Source: Vescimonas sanitatis
Lineage (GTDB): Bacteria; Bacillota; Clostridia; Oscillospirales; Oscillospiraceae
NCBI RefSeq assembly: GCF_049060325.1
Contig: NZ_JBMGPW010000007.1
Span: 1-64,000, forward strand
DNA: 64,000 nt
Direction of reading: 5' to 3'
Positions 1-7,663 of the stretch are shown here, piece after piece. Under the pieces are notes generated by a model. That model made no database searches. It saw nothing but the letters and a program-made list of their open reading frames with translations, and was not told where the DNA came from. Every line of letters starts with the position of its first letter. Positions within the stretch are counted from its first letter, which is position 1. A program made the position numbers and the translations under genes.

Positions 1-190
1 CTTCCCCTTGAGGGGAAGGTGGCAACGCGAAGCGTTGACGGATGAGGTGTCATTGCGAGCCAGTCCGCAGACTGGCGTGGCAATCCGCTCGTCGCGGCGT
101 CAGCCGCCTTGGCCCCCTCTGGGAGGGGGCTGTCGCCGTAGGCGACTGGGGGAGAGAAAAAACAACCAACCTCACTTTACGCAAAAACCA
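1..190. repeat. Dispersed G+C-rich repeat at window edge
   Basis: No convincing gene. The first 47 bases combine a small palindrome (CCCCTTGAGGGG) with a GACGGATGAGG tail. The same arrangement occurs inverted near 17826-17910. The next part (CATTGCGAGCC through GGCAATCCG) resembles the inverted segment near 11388-11420. These look like fragments of dispersed intergenic repeats. Short reading frames here have no ribosome site. Confidence 0.6.
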
Positions 191-199
191 CTTCACTTG

Positions 200-599
200 C
201 CTAAATTGTAACCGAATTATGAACGGGATTTGGGGCGCATTTCGGGCCGAATAGTTTACATAATGACTTTTCGATTTTAGCTGGAAAATTTTTCCAGCTA
301 AGTTGTTGCGTTTTTTGAAAATCTCCATTTGAATTGCATAAATGCTGCGTTACACAAGAATTACGCTTTGCAGGTGCTCAGATAAATTGCGTAAATTCCT
401 GGTAAATTATGGAAGAAATGGAAATTATTTCCAATTACGGGCGATTTTTAACGGCGCGGTGTCACTACCTCAAAAATGGAAATAACTGGTAATAAAATCC
501 GTAAAAATTTTTACAACATAATGATGTTTACGTTGTAAACGGTGGTCCGAGTGACAAAGCTGAACCGGACGCAAACAAATTTTTATGGAGGAAACAAAC
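200..599 (+). promoter_or_regulatory. Conserved leader, copy 1 of 3
   Basis: An A/T-rich upstream block of about 400 bp that recurs almost unchanged before the paralogues at 10288 and 16632. It contains TTTACAAC (510-517) and GTTGTAAA (532-539), an 8-bp inverted repeat with a 14-bp spacer, kept in all three copies. It ends with the ribosome site GGAGG just before the ATG at 600. Conservation well beyond a core promoter suggests a shared regulator or recent duplication. The exact transcription start cannot be assigned by eye. Confidence 0.75.
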
Positions 600-1496
600 A
601 TGAAGAAGATCATTGCAACTGTGCTGGCCATGGTCATGGCTCTGGCACTGTGCACCACCGCGTTCGCGGCGGATCCTGTTGCTGGTTATACCGGCTATAC
701 CAGAGGCGGCGAAAAGCTGATGGCGAACACCACGGATGCTGAAAGCTTTTCTGTGGTAGCTCACGAGGCTGCGTTCAACAAAGCCACCGGCGTTGGTAAT
801 GTTGCTTACTACACTGTAAGTGGTGCCTCGGCTGCAAACACTGGCTACAACGGTGATTACACCAAGGCAGACAAGACTGATTTCGATCTGCAGCTCACCA
901 AGTCCGGTGCTTCCACACTGTACCTGAAGCACGTTAATACTGGTGCTAGCTATGTTGCCAAGGTTGAGGCTTTCACCAAGATTGGTGACAAGTGCGGCCA
1001 GCTTGATGTTGATGCCGATGGCACTTACTATGTGAACACCAGCAAATACACTTCTGATAACGGCACCAAGGACGCTGGTGAGGCGTACTTTGTGGCCAGC
1101 GATGCTGAGAGCGCTGTGTATGTCCTGCTGAACGGCAAGCTGGTTTCCGTGACGCTGGCTGGTGAGCAGACTCTGGTTGGCCACACTTGGGTTGCTGTCG
1201 AGAAGGATGGCAAGGTCGTTTCTTACAAGTGCTCTGACTGCGGCACTGTTGCTTCCATCTACAAGACCTATGCTGCCGCTAAGGCTTCCGGTCTGAAGAA
1301 TGTTGAGGCGTTTGTGAACGATGATGGCGAGACCATCTACCTGGCCTACACCGATGGCAAGACCGACACCACCAAGCCCACCGACACCAACAAGTCCCCC
1401 AAGACCTTTGACGCAGGTATCGCTATGTACGTCGGTATGGCTCTGACCTCCGTCGCCGGCTCCGCCGTCGTCATCGGCAAGAAAAAGGAGTTCTAA
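600..1496 (+). CDS. Exported surface protein with SPKTF sorting-type tail, paralogue 1
   Basis: 298 aa. The N-terminus (MKKIIATVLAMVMALALC) is a signal peptide with predicted cleavage after AFA. The mature part is Thr/Ala/Lys-rich and has no domain I recognise. Near the C-terminus it has an HTW motif and a CSDCG knuckle (C-X2-C), a Thr/Pro/Lys linker, SPKTFDAG, a hydrophobic stretch and a KKKEF tail. That is the layout of a sortase substrate, with SPKTF resembling the SPKTG/NPKTN-type signals of clostridial class B sortases. I chose the ATG at 600 over the upstream ATG at 585 because GGAGG sits between them. Signal and tail DNA is nearly identical to the paralogues at 10288 and 16632, while the middle is diverged. 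Function unknown; surface location inferred. Confidence 0.85.
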   Translation: MKKIIATVLAMVMALALCTTAFAADPVAGYTGYTRGGEKLMANTTDAESFSVVAHEAAFNKATGVGNVAYYTVSGASAANTGYNGDYTKADKTDFDLQLTKSGASTLYLKHVNTGASYVAKVEAFTKIGDKCGQLDVDADGTYYVNTSKYTSDNGTKDAGEAYFVASDAESAVYVLLNGKLVSVTLAGEQTLVGHTWVAVEKDGKVVSYKCSDCGTVASIYKTYAAAKASGLKNVEAFVNDDGETIYLAYTDGKTDTTKPTDTNKSPKTFDAGIAMYVGMALTSVAGSAVVIGKKKEF

Positions 1497-1504
1497 TTAA
1501 ACAC

Positions 1505-1541
1505 AAAAAAGAGAAAGGCCCATTGGGCCTTTCTTTTTTTG
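1505..1541 (+). terminator. Terminator of surface paralogue 1
   Basis: A long stem AAAAAAGAGAAAGGCCC / GGGCCTTTCTTTTTT with loop ATT and a terminal T-run, right after the stop codon. The same terminator follows the other two paralogues. Confidence 0.9.
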
Positions 1542-2090
1542 CGTTTAATTATCCCTGGCCTAACGGCCAGGGATAATATAGATGATTTTTCTTTTTGGGG
1601 TGCTTCTTTTTTGTGTTTAATTATCCCACCCCCCTGGCGGGGGTGGGGTGAATAGAGTTTGCTTTCCCGCTGGGCCTTTCTTTTTTTGTGTTTAATTATC
1701 CCTCCCGCTGCCGCGGGAGGAATAGTAAAGGGTGTTTTCCCCTATGCCTTTCTTTTTTTACTTTAATTATCCCACCCCCTGGCGGGGGTGGGGTGAATAA
1801 AGATTGCTTGCCCGCTGGGCCTTTCTTTTTTGTGCTTAATTATCTCTGGCCTAACGGCGCGGACGAAATAAATATCCCCCGCTGCCGCGGGGGATAAATA
1901 TATATCCCTCCCGCTGCCGCGGGAGGGATAGTGAATGCTACTTTTCTGCGGGGTGCTTCTTTTTTTGCGCTTAATTACCCCACCCCCTGGCGGGGGTGGG
2001 GTGAATAGAGATTGCTTGCCCGCTGGGCCTTTCTTTTTTTGCGCTAAATTATCCCTGGCCTGACGGCCAGAGATAATTTAGCCCCTTTCG
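1541..2090 (+). repeat. Tandem array of ~73-bp hairpin/T-run units
   Basis: Units start with TTAATTAT-like sequence (anchors at 1547, 1619, 1694, 1765, 1838, 1973 and 2047; steps 72, 75, 71, 73, 135, 74). Each carries a G+C-rich palindrome (for example CTGGCC/GGCCAG, CCCGCTGCCGCGGG or CACCCCCTGGCGGGGGTG) flanked by ATCCC/GGGAT. Most then have GGGCCTTTC plus a T-run, like the 3' half of the preceding terminator. The 135-bp step holds two palindromes and probably lost one anchor. Palindrome sequences differ between units while the flanks are kept. A shorter array follows paralogue 3. No gene is seen here. Confidence 0.85.
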
Positions 2091-2102
2091 AGCTTGAATA
2101 AC

Positions 2103-2132
2103 AAAAAGGCATCCCTACGGGGTGCCTTTTTG
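2103..2132 (+). terminator. Terminator-like hairpin
   Basis: AAAAAGGCA and TGCCTTTTT arms around a CCCTACGGGG centre, followed by T. It lies at the end of the hairpin array and may work in both directions. Confidence 0.6.
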
Positions 2133-2144
2133 GGGGCCGTCGGG

Positions 2145-2217
2145 GACGCCGGCCCCTACGGGTGTTCAGCGGGGGCCCCTGCATTGTGGACGCCGGCCCC
2201 TACGGGTGTTCAGCGGG
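2145..2217. repeat. Two direct copies of a 29-bp G+C-rich repeat
   Basis: The 29-bp sequence beginning GACGCCGGCCCCTACGGG occurs at 2145-2173 and 2189-2217. A degenerate third piece (CATCGGCCCCTACGAGG) lies near 2245-2261. It looks like intergenic repeat. Reading frames across it are not supported. Confidence 0.7.
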
Positions 2218-2298
2218 AACCCCTGCATGCAGGCGGATGTGGGCATCGGCCCCTACGAGGGAAACAGGCCGTACCCCAAGGGGGAGGGTTTTTGGCCC

Positions 2299-2781
2299 TC
2301 AAAACGGGATGGTGCCGCCGGTCGCCACGGTATACGGGGTAAATATGCCGCCGGCGGGGGGCAAAATGGTCAGCAGGATATAGGCCACACTCAGTGCGGC
2401 AGTCAGCAGGTACCAGGGCAGCGCGTCACCGGAGACGCGCCGCCACAGGGCGGCGTACAGGGCCAGCGCCGCCGTGATAGCCAGCACGGCCACCACCGCC
2501 GGCGCCAGCGGCATCCAGGCAAGCGCCAGGGCCAGCGCCGCGCCGGACAGGGCCATCAGGCACAGTCCGCCCCGGCTGCCGCCCTTTTGCAGCACCCACA
2601 GCGTCGGTGCCGCCGCCAGCAGGGGAAAGAACGCGGCTTTGCCCATCTCCCATGGGCTGTTCCATACGGGGGAGAGCGTGTTGGTCAGCGGGCCGGGGAA
2701 CTTTTCCTGCAGCGCCCAGAGCAGGATCGCCGCGGCCAGGGCGGCGTGGAATGCCAGCACATACGGCAGGAGCTTTTTCAT
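2299..2781 (-). CDS. Small integral membrane protein, possibly DUF6512-like
   Basis: 160 aa, starting at ATG 2781 (MKKLLPYVLAFHAALAAAIL). Five hydrophobic segments, roughly residues 5-25, 48-66, 73-92, 93-111 and 122-142, are joined by short loops. No catalytic motif is visible. Length and layout fit small DUF6512-type membrane proteins, but I cannot confirm that by eye. It lies downstream of the minus-strand gene at 2901 and is separated from it by a terminator. Role unknown. Confidence 0.6.
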   Translation of the reverse strand: MKKLLPYVLAFHAALAAAILLWALQEKFPGPLTNTLSPVWNSPWEMGKAAFFPLLAAAPTLWVLQKGGSRGGLCLMALSGAALALALAWMPLAPAVVAVLAITAALALYAALWRRVSGDALPWYLLTAALSVAYILLTILPPAGGIFTPYTVATGGTIPF

Positions 2782-2820
2782 ACGATCACCTCGCGGGAGT
2801 ATATGCGCCGCGCCATAAGA

Positions 2821-2848
2821 AAATCCGTGGCCTTTCGGCCACGGATTT
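2821..2848 (-). terminator. Terminator of DUF1836 gene
   Basis: Perfect 12-bp stem AAATCCGTGGCC / GGCCACGGATTT with loop TTTC, located just 3' of the minus-strand gene ending at 2901. Confidence 0.8.
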
Positions 2849-2900
2849 TATAGTTCGTTCACATATTCCCCTCGGAAATGCTATACAATAGCCCTGTTGA

Positions 2901-3512
2901 TCACGGCTGGGGCGGTGTCTGCTCCGCGGCCAGCACATCCTCGGCATCTGCGCCGCACAGGCGTATCAGCTTCTCCGCCAATATCTTGGAGAACCCGGCG
3001 ATCAGCGCACTTTCGATGACCAGCAGCTCCACGGCGTTATTGCCGTTCTGTTCGTTGGCGCTGCGGATGCCCTCCGACCCGGATTGCACCTGCTGGTTGA
3101 AAAACAGCCCCACCCGGCGGAATTTCAGCGAGTAATCCTCATACACCGCGCGGACGTCCGTCTCGTTGCTGTCAGCGGGCAGGATCTTCTGCACATCGCT
3201 GATGCTCAGGCTCTGCTTCATGGTCAGGATCATGATGAGGTACGCGATGTGGATGCGGTGGTATTTCCGCTTCTCCGGCGCGGGCATGATCTTCAGCCGA
3301 ACGTAGTTGTTGATGGTGGAGGACGTGACAAAGCGCTCCTTGCCGCCCACCGGCGCGGGAATGAAGCTGAGATACTGCTCCAGCAGTACGATGACCTGGT
3401 CCATATACAGGCCGAAATCCGGTATCGTCTCCCAGTCCGGCAGATGATAATCCGTGATGAACTTGTCCCACCGCTGCAGCTTGTGGGCGATCAATTCCTT
3501 GTCATATTCCAT
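2901..3512 (-). CDS. DUF1836 domain protein
   Basis: 203 aa. The start at 3512 is preferred to the GTA-rich extension upstream because the promoter at 3543-3571 leaves only a short leader. The N-terminal half (YLSFIP..FVTSSTINNYVRLKIMP) is the MerR-like helix-turn-helix typical of DUF1836. It is followed by KRKYHRIHIAYLIMI and a helical C-terminal region. The family is thought to be DNA-binding but is largely uncharacterised. The gene is divergent from the SGNH hydrolase at 3651, with back-to-back promoters, so it might regulate that neighbour or itself; this is inference. Confidence 0.8.
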   Translation of the reverse strand: MEYDKELIAHKLQRWDKFITDYHLPDWETIPDFGLYMDQVIVLLEQYLSFIPAPVGGKERFVTSSTINNYVRLKIMPAPEKRKYHRIHIAYLIMILTMKQSLSISDVQKILPADSNETDVRAVYEDYSLKFRRVGLFFNQQVQSGSEGIRSANEQNGNNAVELLVIESALIAGFSKILAEKLIRLCGADAEDVLAAEQTPPQP

Positions 3513-3542
3513 AGCGACACCCCTGTATCCGATTTGCTGTAT

Positions 3543-3571
3543 AGTATACCACATACAGGCACATCATGCAA
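3543..3571 (-). promoter_or_regulatory. Promoter of DUF1836 gene
   Basis: On the minus strand, TTGCAT (3566-3571), a 17-bp spacer and TATACT (3543-3548), about 30 bp upstream of the start codon. Confidence 0.7.
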
Positions 3572-3592
3572 GAAATCCAGCAGAAAAATCTG

Positions 3593-3621
3593 TTGACGCG
3601 CGTGTGCTAATATGCTATATT
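3593..3621 (+). promoter_or_regulatory. Promoter of SGNH hydrolase
   Basis: TTGACG (3593-3598), 17 bp, TATATT (3616-3621). It is divergent from the DUF1836 promoter, 21 bp away. Confidence 0.75.
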
Positions 3622-3650
3622 AGATAAAAACCACATGGGGAGGCAGTCCT

Positions 3651-4325
3651 ATGGAACGTGCTTTTATCTACGGTGATTCTCTGCTGAAGGCCACCATGCC
3701 CGACGCGGATATGCGCTACCACTTCCATCTGCCGGAGGTGATGGCCCAGTATCCCAGCGACCGGCTGGAGGTGGTGAACCGCGCCAAGATGGGCGCCACA
3801 GTGACCAAAGGCCTGGCGTTGGTGGAGCACGATGTGCAGCGGGGCATGGATGCCCGCTGGGCGCTGGTGGCTTACGGCGGCAACGACAGCGATTTCGACT
3901 GGGAGGCCGTCGCCGCCGCGCCGGAGCAGGACCACCTGCCCCGCACGACCCTGCCGGAGTTTACGGAGAAGCTGCACTGCGCCGTCACGGCGCTGAAGTC
4001 CGCCGGCGTGCAGCCGGTGCTGATGACGCTGCCGCCCATTGACGGACAGCGGTATTTCCGATTTATCTCCCAAAAGACGGACGGCGGCAGCGTGCTGCGC
4101 TGGCTGGGAGATGTGGGACGCATTTACCGCCACCAGGAGCTGTACTCCGACGCGGTGGCGGCTCTGGCCTTTGCCGAGGGCGTGCCCCTTATCGACGTGC
4201 GGCGGCAGTTCCTGCCCCAGCGCGACCTGTCCGGTCTTATCGCCGCCGACGGCATCCATCTGACCATGTCCGGCTATCGCTGCCTGTTCGACACGCTGGC
4301 CGACTGGGTGCGCGCACGGCTGTAA
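3651..4325 (+). CDS. SGNH/GDSL-type hydrolase
   Basis: 224 aa. Block I is YGDSLLK near residue 7, with the nucleophile Ser in GDS. Block III is AYGGND near residues 75-80. Block V is DGIHLTMSGY near residues 200-209, giving the catalytic Asp and His. No signal peptide is seen, so it is probably a cytoplasmic esterase or lipase-like hydrolase acting on acylated small molecules or glycans; the substrate is unknown. GGGGAGG precedes the ATG. degV follows after 34 bp and is probably co-transcribed. Confidence 0.85.
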   Translation: MERAFIYGDSLLKATMPDADMRYHFHLPEVMAQYPSDRLEVVNRAKMGATVTKGLALVEHDVQRGMDARWALVAYGGNDSDFDWEAVAAAPEQDHLPRTTLPEFTEKLHCAVTALKSAGVQPVLMTLPPIDGQRYFRFISQKTDGGSVLRWLGDVGRIYRHQELYSDAVAALAFAEGVPLIDVRRQFLPQRDLSGLIAADGIHLTMSGYRCLFDTLADWVRARL

Positions 4326-4359
4326 TATAATACATATCTATCCTCAAAGGAGACGCATT

Positions 4360-5217
4360 ATGATCAAAGTAATGACTGACAACGCGGCCAATCTGCCGCC
4401 GGATCTGCGGGCGCAGTACGGTATCACGGAGTTGTGCCTGACCTATACCATCGACGGTGAGCCGGTGGACATATCCAAGCCCTTTGACGGCCACGCCTTT
4501 TACGAGGCTATGCGTAAGGGTGCGGAGGTGAAGACCTCTATGATCACACCGCTGGCCGCCCGCGAGGCCATGGAGCCTGTGCTGGACCGGGGCGATGATG
4601 TGCTGTATGTGGGGCTGTCCGGCGGTGTCAGCGGCACCTGCTGGGGCGTCAGCGTGGTGGCGCAGGAGCTGCGCGAGCGCTACCCCGACCGTGACATACG
4701 CGTGCTGGATAGCCGCGGCGCTTCCCTGGGCGAGGGGCTCATCGTGCTGGAAGCCGCCGATATGGCGCAGAAGGGCGCAGATATGGAGACGATCGTGGCC
4801 CGCGCCAACCAGCTTATCGGCAAGATGCGCCAGCACTTCATGGTGGACGATCTGAAATTCCTTCGCAAGGGCGGCCGGCTGTCCGGCGCCGCGGCCTTTG
4901 CCGGCACACTGCTGCAGATCAAGCCCATCCTACAGGGCGATCCGGAGGGCAAAATCGTGGTGCTCAGCAAGGAGCGCGGCCGCAAAAAGGCCATGGATAC
5001 GCTGATCCGGTTGTATGAAGAAATGGTGGAGGATAAGTCTGCGCCGGTGGGTATTTCTCACGCCGCCGCCCCGGCGGAGGCGCTGCACCTGGCCACCGCC
5101 CTGCGGCAGGCCGGCTGCACCGGCGAGATACTCTCCGTCTGTCACGAGCCCGTCACCGGCGCCCATGTGGGACCCGGAATGCTGGCCCTGTACTTTTACA
5201 GTCAGACCTGGCGATAA
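4360..5217 (+). CDS. DegV family fatty-acid-binding protein
   Basis: 285 aa, the usual DegV length. The N-terminus MIKVMTDNAANLP matches the DegV opening. The SGGVSGT segment near residue 90 and the LKFLRKGGRLSG segment near residue 165 are the family's conserved lipid-carboxylate-binding region. The C-terminal VGPGMLALYF is also typical. DegV/FakB proteins bind fatty acids and present them to FakA for phosphorylation; no fakA is in the window. An intrinsic terminator follows at 5243. Confidence 0.9.
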   Translation: MIKVMTDNAANLPPDLRAQYGITELCLTYTIDGEPVDISKPFDGHAFYEAMRKGAEVKTSMITPLAAREAMEPVLDRGDDVLYVGLSGGVSGTCWGVSVVAQELRERYPDRDIRVLDSRGASLGEGLIVLEAADMAQKGADMETIVARANQLIGKMRQHFMVDDLKFLRKGGRLSGAAAFAGTLLQIKPILQGDPEGKIVVLSKERGRKKAMDTLIRLYEEMVEDKSAPVGISHAAAPAEALHLATALRQAGCTGEILSVCHEPVTGAHVGPGMLALYFYSQTWR

Positions 5218-5242
5218 GTTAACAATAATATATATTATGGTA

Positions 5243-5284
5243 AACCCAACAGCCGCGCTTTTAGCGAGGCTGTTGGGTTTTTCC
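5243..5284 (+). terminator. Terminator of degV operon
   Basis: AACCCAACAGCC / GGCTGTTGGGTT stem with T-run. It is related in sequence to the terminator at 20066, and both sit next to a copy of the small RNA described below. Confidence 0.85.
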
Positions 5285-5293
5285 TTTGGGAAA

Positions 5294-5319
5294 GTCCCTT
5301 TTCAAGATAAGTGTTGCTA
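5294..5319 (+). repeat. Left terminal inverted repeat
   Basis: Begins GTCCCTTTTCAAG and ends TGTTGCTA. It aligns with the complement of 9497-9521 at 22 positions, with one gap and three mismatches including the outermost base. Confidence 0.85.
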
Positions 5320-5372
5320 TGTATAATCGTGAATAAACTTTGAAATACGTGAATAAATAGTTGCATCTGCGC

Positions 5373-5405
5373 GAGGATACCTTTTGAAACAGGGTATCCT
5401 CTTTT
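5373..5405 (+). terminator. Hairpin near left transposon end
   Basis: GAGGATACC (5373-5381) and GGTATCCTC (5393-5401), followed by TTTT. Its position just inside the element suggests it blocks read-in transcription from degV; inference. Confidence 0.65.
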
Positions 5406-5669
5406 CGTTTGTCTTTGTGGTAAGAAGAAATATATATTTCAAATCAAAGGATTGGGAGGTGCAGATACATTGCCACTACTTTGATATACAGTCAAACCAG
5501 CAACATACATTCAATGACCACTCAACAATCATTCAATCCCGCATGGATACATTGCAAAAGATAGCGACATCAGTCCAATTTAGGGATACCTAATTGCACA
5601 CCATCCTCTCTGCTATTGAGAAGTGAACTTCACAAATGGAGTTACTACTTTTCAAAGGAGCATATAGGC

Positions 5670-6335
5670 ATGGATACCTCATTCCTCTTTCAGAACTGTT
5701 ATACAGGAACAGATTTTGAGAACCTCATGGTTCAGTTTCTTGGTGAGCATGGGTTTCGTGCAAAGAAAACAGGCAGTAATGACGGTGGCATTGACATCAT
5801 AGCCACCAGTATCACAAGGCCAATCAAGTATTCATTCAACATTCAATGCAAGTTCTTCAACAAACCTTTAAGCAAGGCACCTATACAAGAGGTTTATGCT
5901 GGAACCCATTACTACAATAACGGTGCGGCACCTGTTGTCATCACTAACAATCGGGTAACAGCAGAGACTAGAATATTTGCAAAGAAACTTGGGGTAGAAA
6001 TCATCGCTGATGCTGAGTGGACAGAAATCAAGCAAGTTATAGACAGTAAAAAGATAGCCAATCCAAATGTGCATGGCGGTTTAATGGGGATACTGCTGGC
6101 GTTTATCACATCCGACAGTGGTTACCTAAAGATGGTGTCCTCAGCAATACAGAAAACAGACTTAAAAGCGCCATCCAACAAAGAGCAGTTGAAGCTGGAA
6201 CTCCTAAGTGCATTTGATGCGGCAGAAGAATTTATCCGTGAGTCTGCCTACTATCAGCAGAAAGCAGCACAATGCAGCCAAAAGGCGCTATCACTCCAGA
6301 AGCAAGCACTTCTAAAGAACTTGGACTACGGTTGA
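5670..6335 (+). CDS. Mrr-type restriction endonuclease-fold protein
   Basis: 221 aa. The start at 5670 is preferred over 5616 because AAAGGAG sits 9 bases upstream. Residues 16-110 form an Mrr_cat-type PD-(D/E)XK domain: FE at 16-17, GGIDII with Asp42, and QCK at 59-61, then VVITNNRVT and IIADAEW as in the family. The second half is helical and Gln/Ala/Lys-rich, possibly a coiled coil. Mrr-like enzymes cut modified or foreign DNA. Here it is the first passenger gene of the transposon, 54 bp before the transposase, and could act in defence or help the element; the target is unknown. Confidence 0.8.
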   Translation: MDTSFLFQNCYTGTDFENLMVQFLGEHGFRAKKTGSNDGGIDIIATSITRPIKYSFNIQCKFFNKPLSKAPIQEVYAGTHYYNNGAAPVVITNNRVTAETRIFAKKLGVEIIADAEWTEIKQVIDSKKIANPNVHGGLMGILLAFITSDSGYLKMVSSAIQKTDLKAPSNKEQLKLELLSAFDAAEEFIRESAYYQQKAAQCSQKALSLQKQALLKNLDYG

Positions 6336-6389
6336 AGGGCAAGCACCGAAAGCAGTGCAGACAGGCGGATACTGCTAGGAGGGCTTACT

Positions 6390-7556
6390 ATGGCCGATTT
6401 CTTCAAGGAGATACTGACTGACATTGATAAACTCAGCGATGAACAAGTCAACCAGTTAATGGCTGCACTGGAAGTTAAGAGGGCAGGAGGACAAACCACA
6501 AAGGACAGCATAAAAGAGAATGATGAAATACCTCTGGCGTGTCCACATTGTGGGAGCATCAGTCTGAAGAGACACGGAAAAGCAGGAGGCAGACAGAGAT
6601 ACCGTTGCAAGGATTGTTGTAAAACTTTCTGTGAAACCAGTCAGACATTGATGTATCATTCAAGACTGGCGCCAGCACAATGGAAAGGTTTATTGTTGGG
6701 AATGGTGCAAAATCTACCATTACAAGCAATAGCCGATACTATTGGTACGAGTGTACCAACGGTATGGCATAATCGCCACAAGGTATGTTTGGCACTCGAA
6801 GAAATTTATAAAGAGCAAAGTGAGTTCATAGATATTGCTGAATGTGACGAGTTTTACATTCCGGTTTCTTTTAAGGGCAAACGAGACCCTGCATTTTTCA
6901 TAGATGTACTTGACCGTATGCCTCGTCATCACAGAACATACGAAGAAAAAGTCGAGTATCTAAAGAAAAATGGCCTTTGGGACAGATTAAAAAGTGAACC
7001 AGAGCGATTGGAGCGACTGCTTGAATCAGGTAACAGCTACAAAAAGGGTATCAGCAATGACCAGACCTGTGTGTTGACTTGTAAAGATAGAAGTGGACAT
7101 TTTACAATAGACCCAGTATGTGTAGGAAGATTAGAGACAAATGATTTGACAAAGAATCTTTCTGGAAAGTTTGCAAGCGATGCTATTCTTGTTACTGATA
7201 GCCATAGTGCATATCAGGGATTTGCCAGAACAGAGCACATACAGCTGGAGCAAATAGAATCTGGCAAACATTCTAAGGGAGCCTACAATCTTGGACGCAT
7301 CAACGCAATACATTCAAAGCTATCCGCATTCTATCCAGAACAAGAAGAGCGAGCACCGGCCACGAAATATCTTGGACTGCAATTAAAGTTGTTCTGGTGG
7401 TTAGAGGCCAACGGCACACTCAGCACGCAAGAAAAGGTAGACAAGCTATATGACATAATGGCCGACAAGACAAATGTTACCGGAGCCGACTACGCAAGCA
7501 TCACCAATCGAGAATTGACACTCAACACCAAAGGATTGTTCCCAAACAAGGTTTAA
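6390..7556 (+). CDS. IS1595 family transposase (ISXO2-like)
   Basis: 388 aa. A short helical N-terminus is followed by a zinc ribbon (CPHC 51-54, CKDC 73-76), a helix-turn-helix (LQAIADTIGTSVPTVW, about 111-126) and the DDE-type ISXO2 domain: Asp153 in AECDEF, a second Asp in VTDSHSAY, and the NLGRINAIHSKL segment holding the N/H of the family's third motif, ending LKLFWWLEAN. AGGAGGG precedes the ATG. It looks intact and full length. The terminal repeats and 8-bp target duplication fit this family. Confidence 0.92.
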   Translation: MADFFKEILTDIDKLSDEQVNQLMAALEVKRAGGQTTKDSIKENDEIPLACPHCGSISLKRHGKAGGRQRYRCKDCCKTFCETSQTLMYHSRLAPAQWKGLLLGMVQNLPLQAIADTIGTSVPTVWHNRHKVCLALEEIYKEQSEFIDIAECDEFYIPVSFKGKRDPAFFIDVLDRMPRHHRTYEEKVEYLKKNGLWDRLKSEPERLERLLESGNSYKKGISNDQTCVLTCKDRSGHFTIDPVCVGRLETNDLTKNLSGKFASDAILVTDSHSAYQGFARTEHIQLEQIESGKHSKGAYNLGRINAIHSKLSAFYPEQEERAPATKYLGLQLKLFWWLEANGTLSTQEKVDKLYDIMADKTNVTGADYASITNRELTLNTKGLFPNKV

Positions 7557-7563
7557 CAAAGCA

Positions 7564-7595
7564 ATAATAGTGGCTTGAGAATAAGCCACTATTAT
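7564..7595 (+). terminator. Hairpin after transposase
   Basis: A 13-bp stem ATAATAGTGGCTT / AAGCCACTATTAT with loop GAGAAT, 8 bp after the transposase stop. No clear T-run follows, so termination is uncertain. Confidence 0.5.
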
Positions 7596-7663
7596 CTATT
7601 GAATTGCATACCTAAATATTATATACTTTTTGCAATGTAGAATAAATTTGGAGGTAAAAACTT

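Noticed and set aside
585..599. Upstream ATG start (MEETN...) for the surface proteins
   Set aside because: That ATG overlaps the GGAGG ribosome site that serves the next ATG, and would push the signal peptide inward.
1541..2090. CRISPR array
   Set aside because: Units are palindromes with T-runs at a 71-75-bp step; there is no constant direct repeat separated by unique spacers and no cas gene.
5384..5593. Possible 69-codon gene near the left transposon end
   Set aside because: It begins inside the terminator-like hairpin, has no clear ribosome site for its ATG and no recognisable product. A GTG start at 5459 behind GGGAG is possible but too weak to call.
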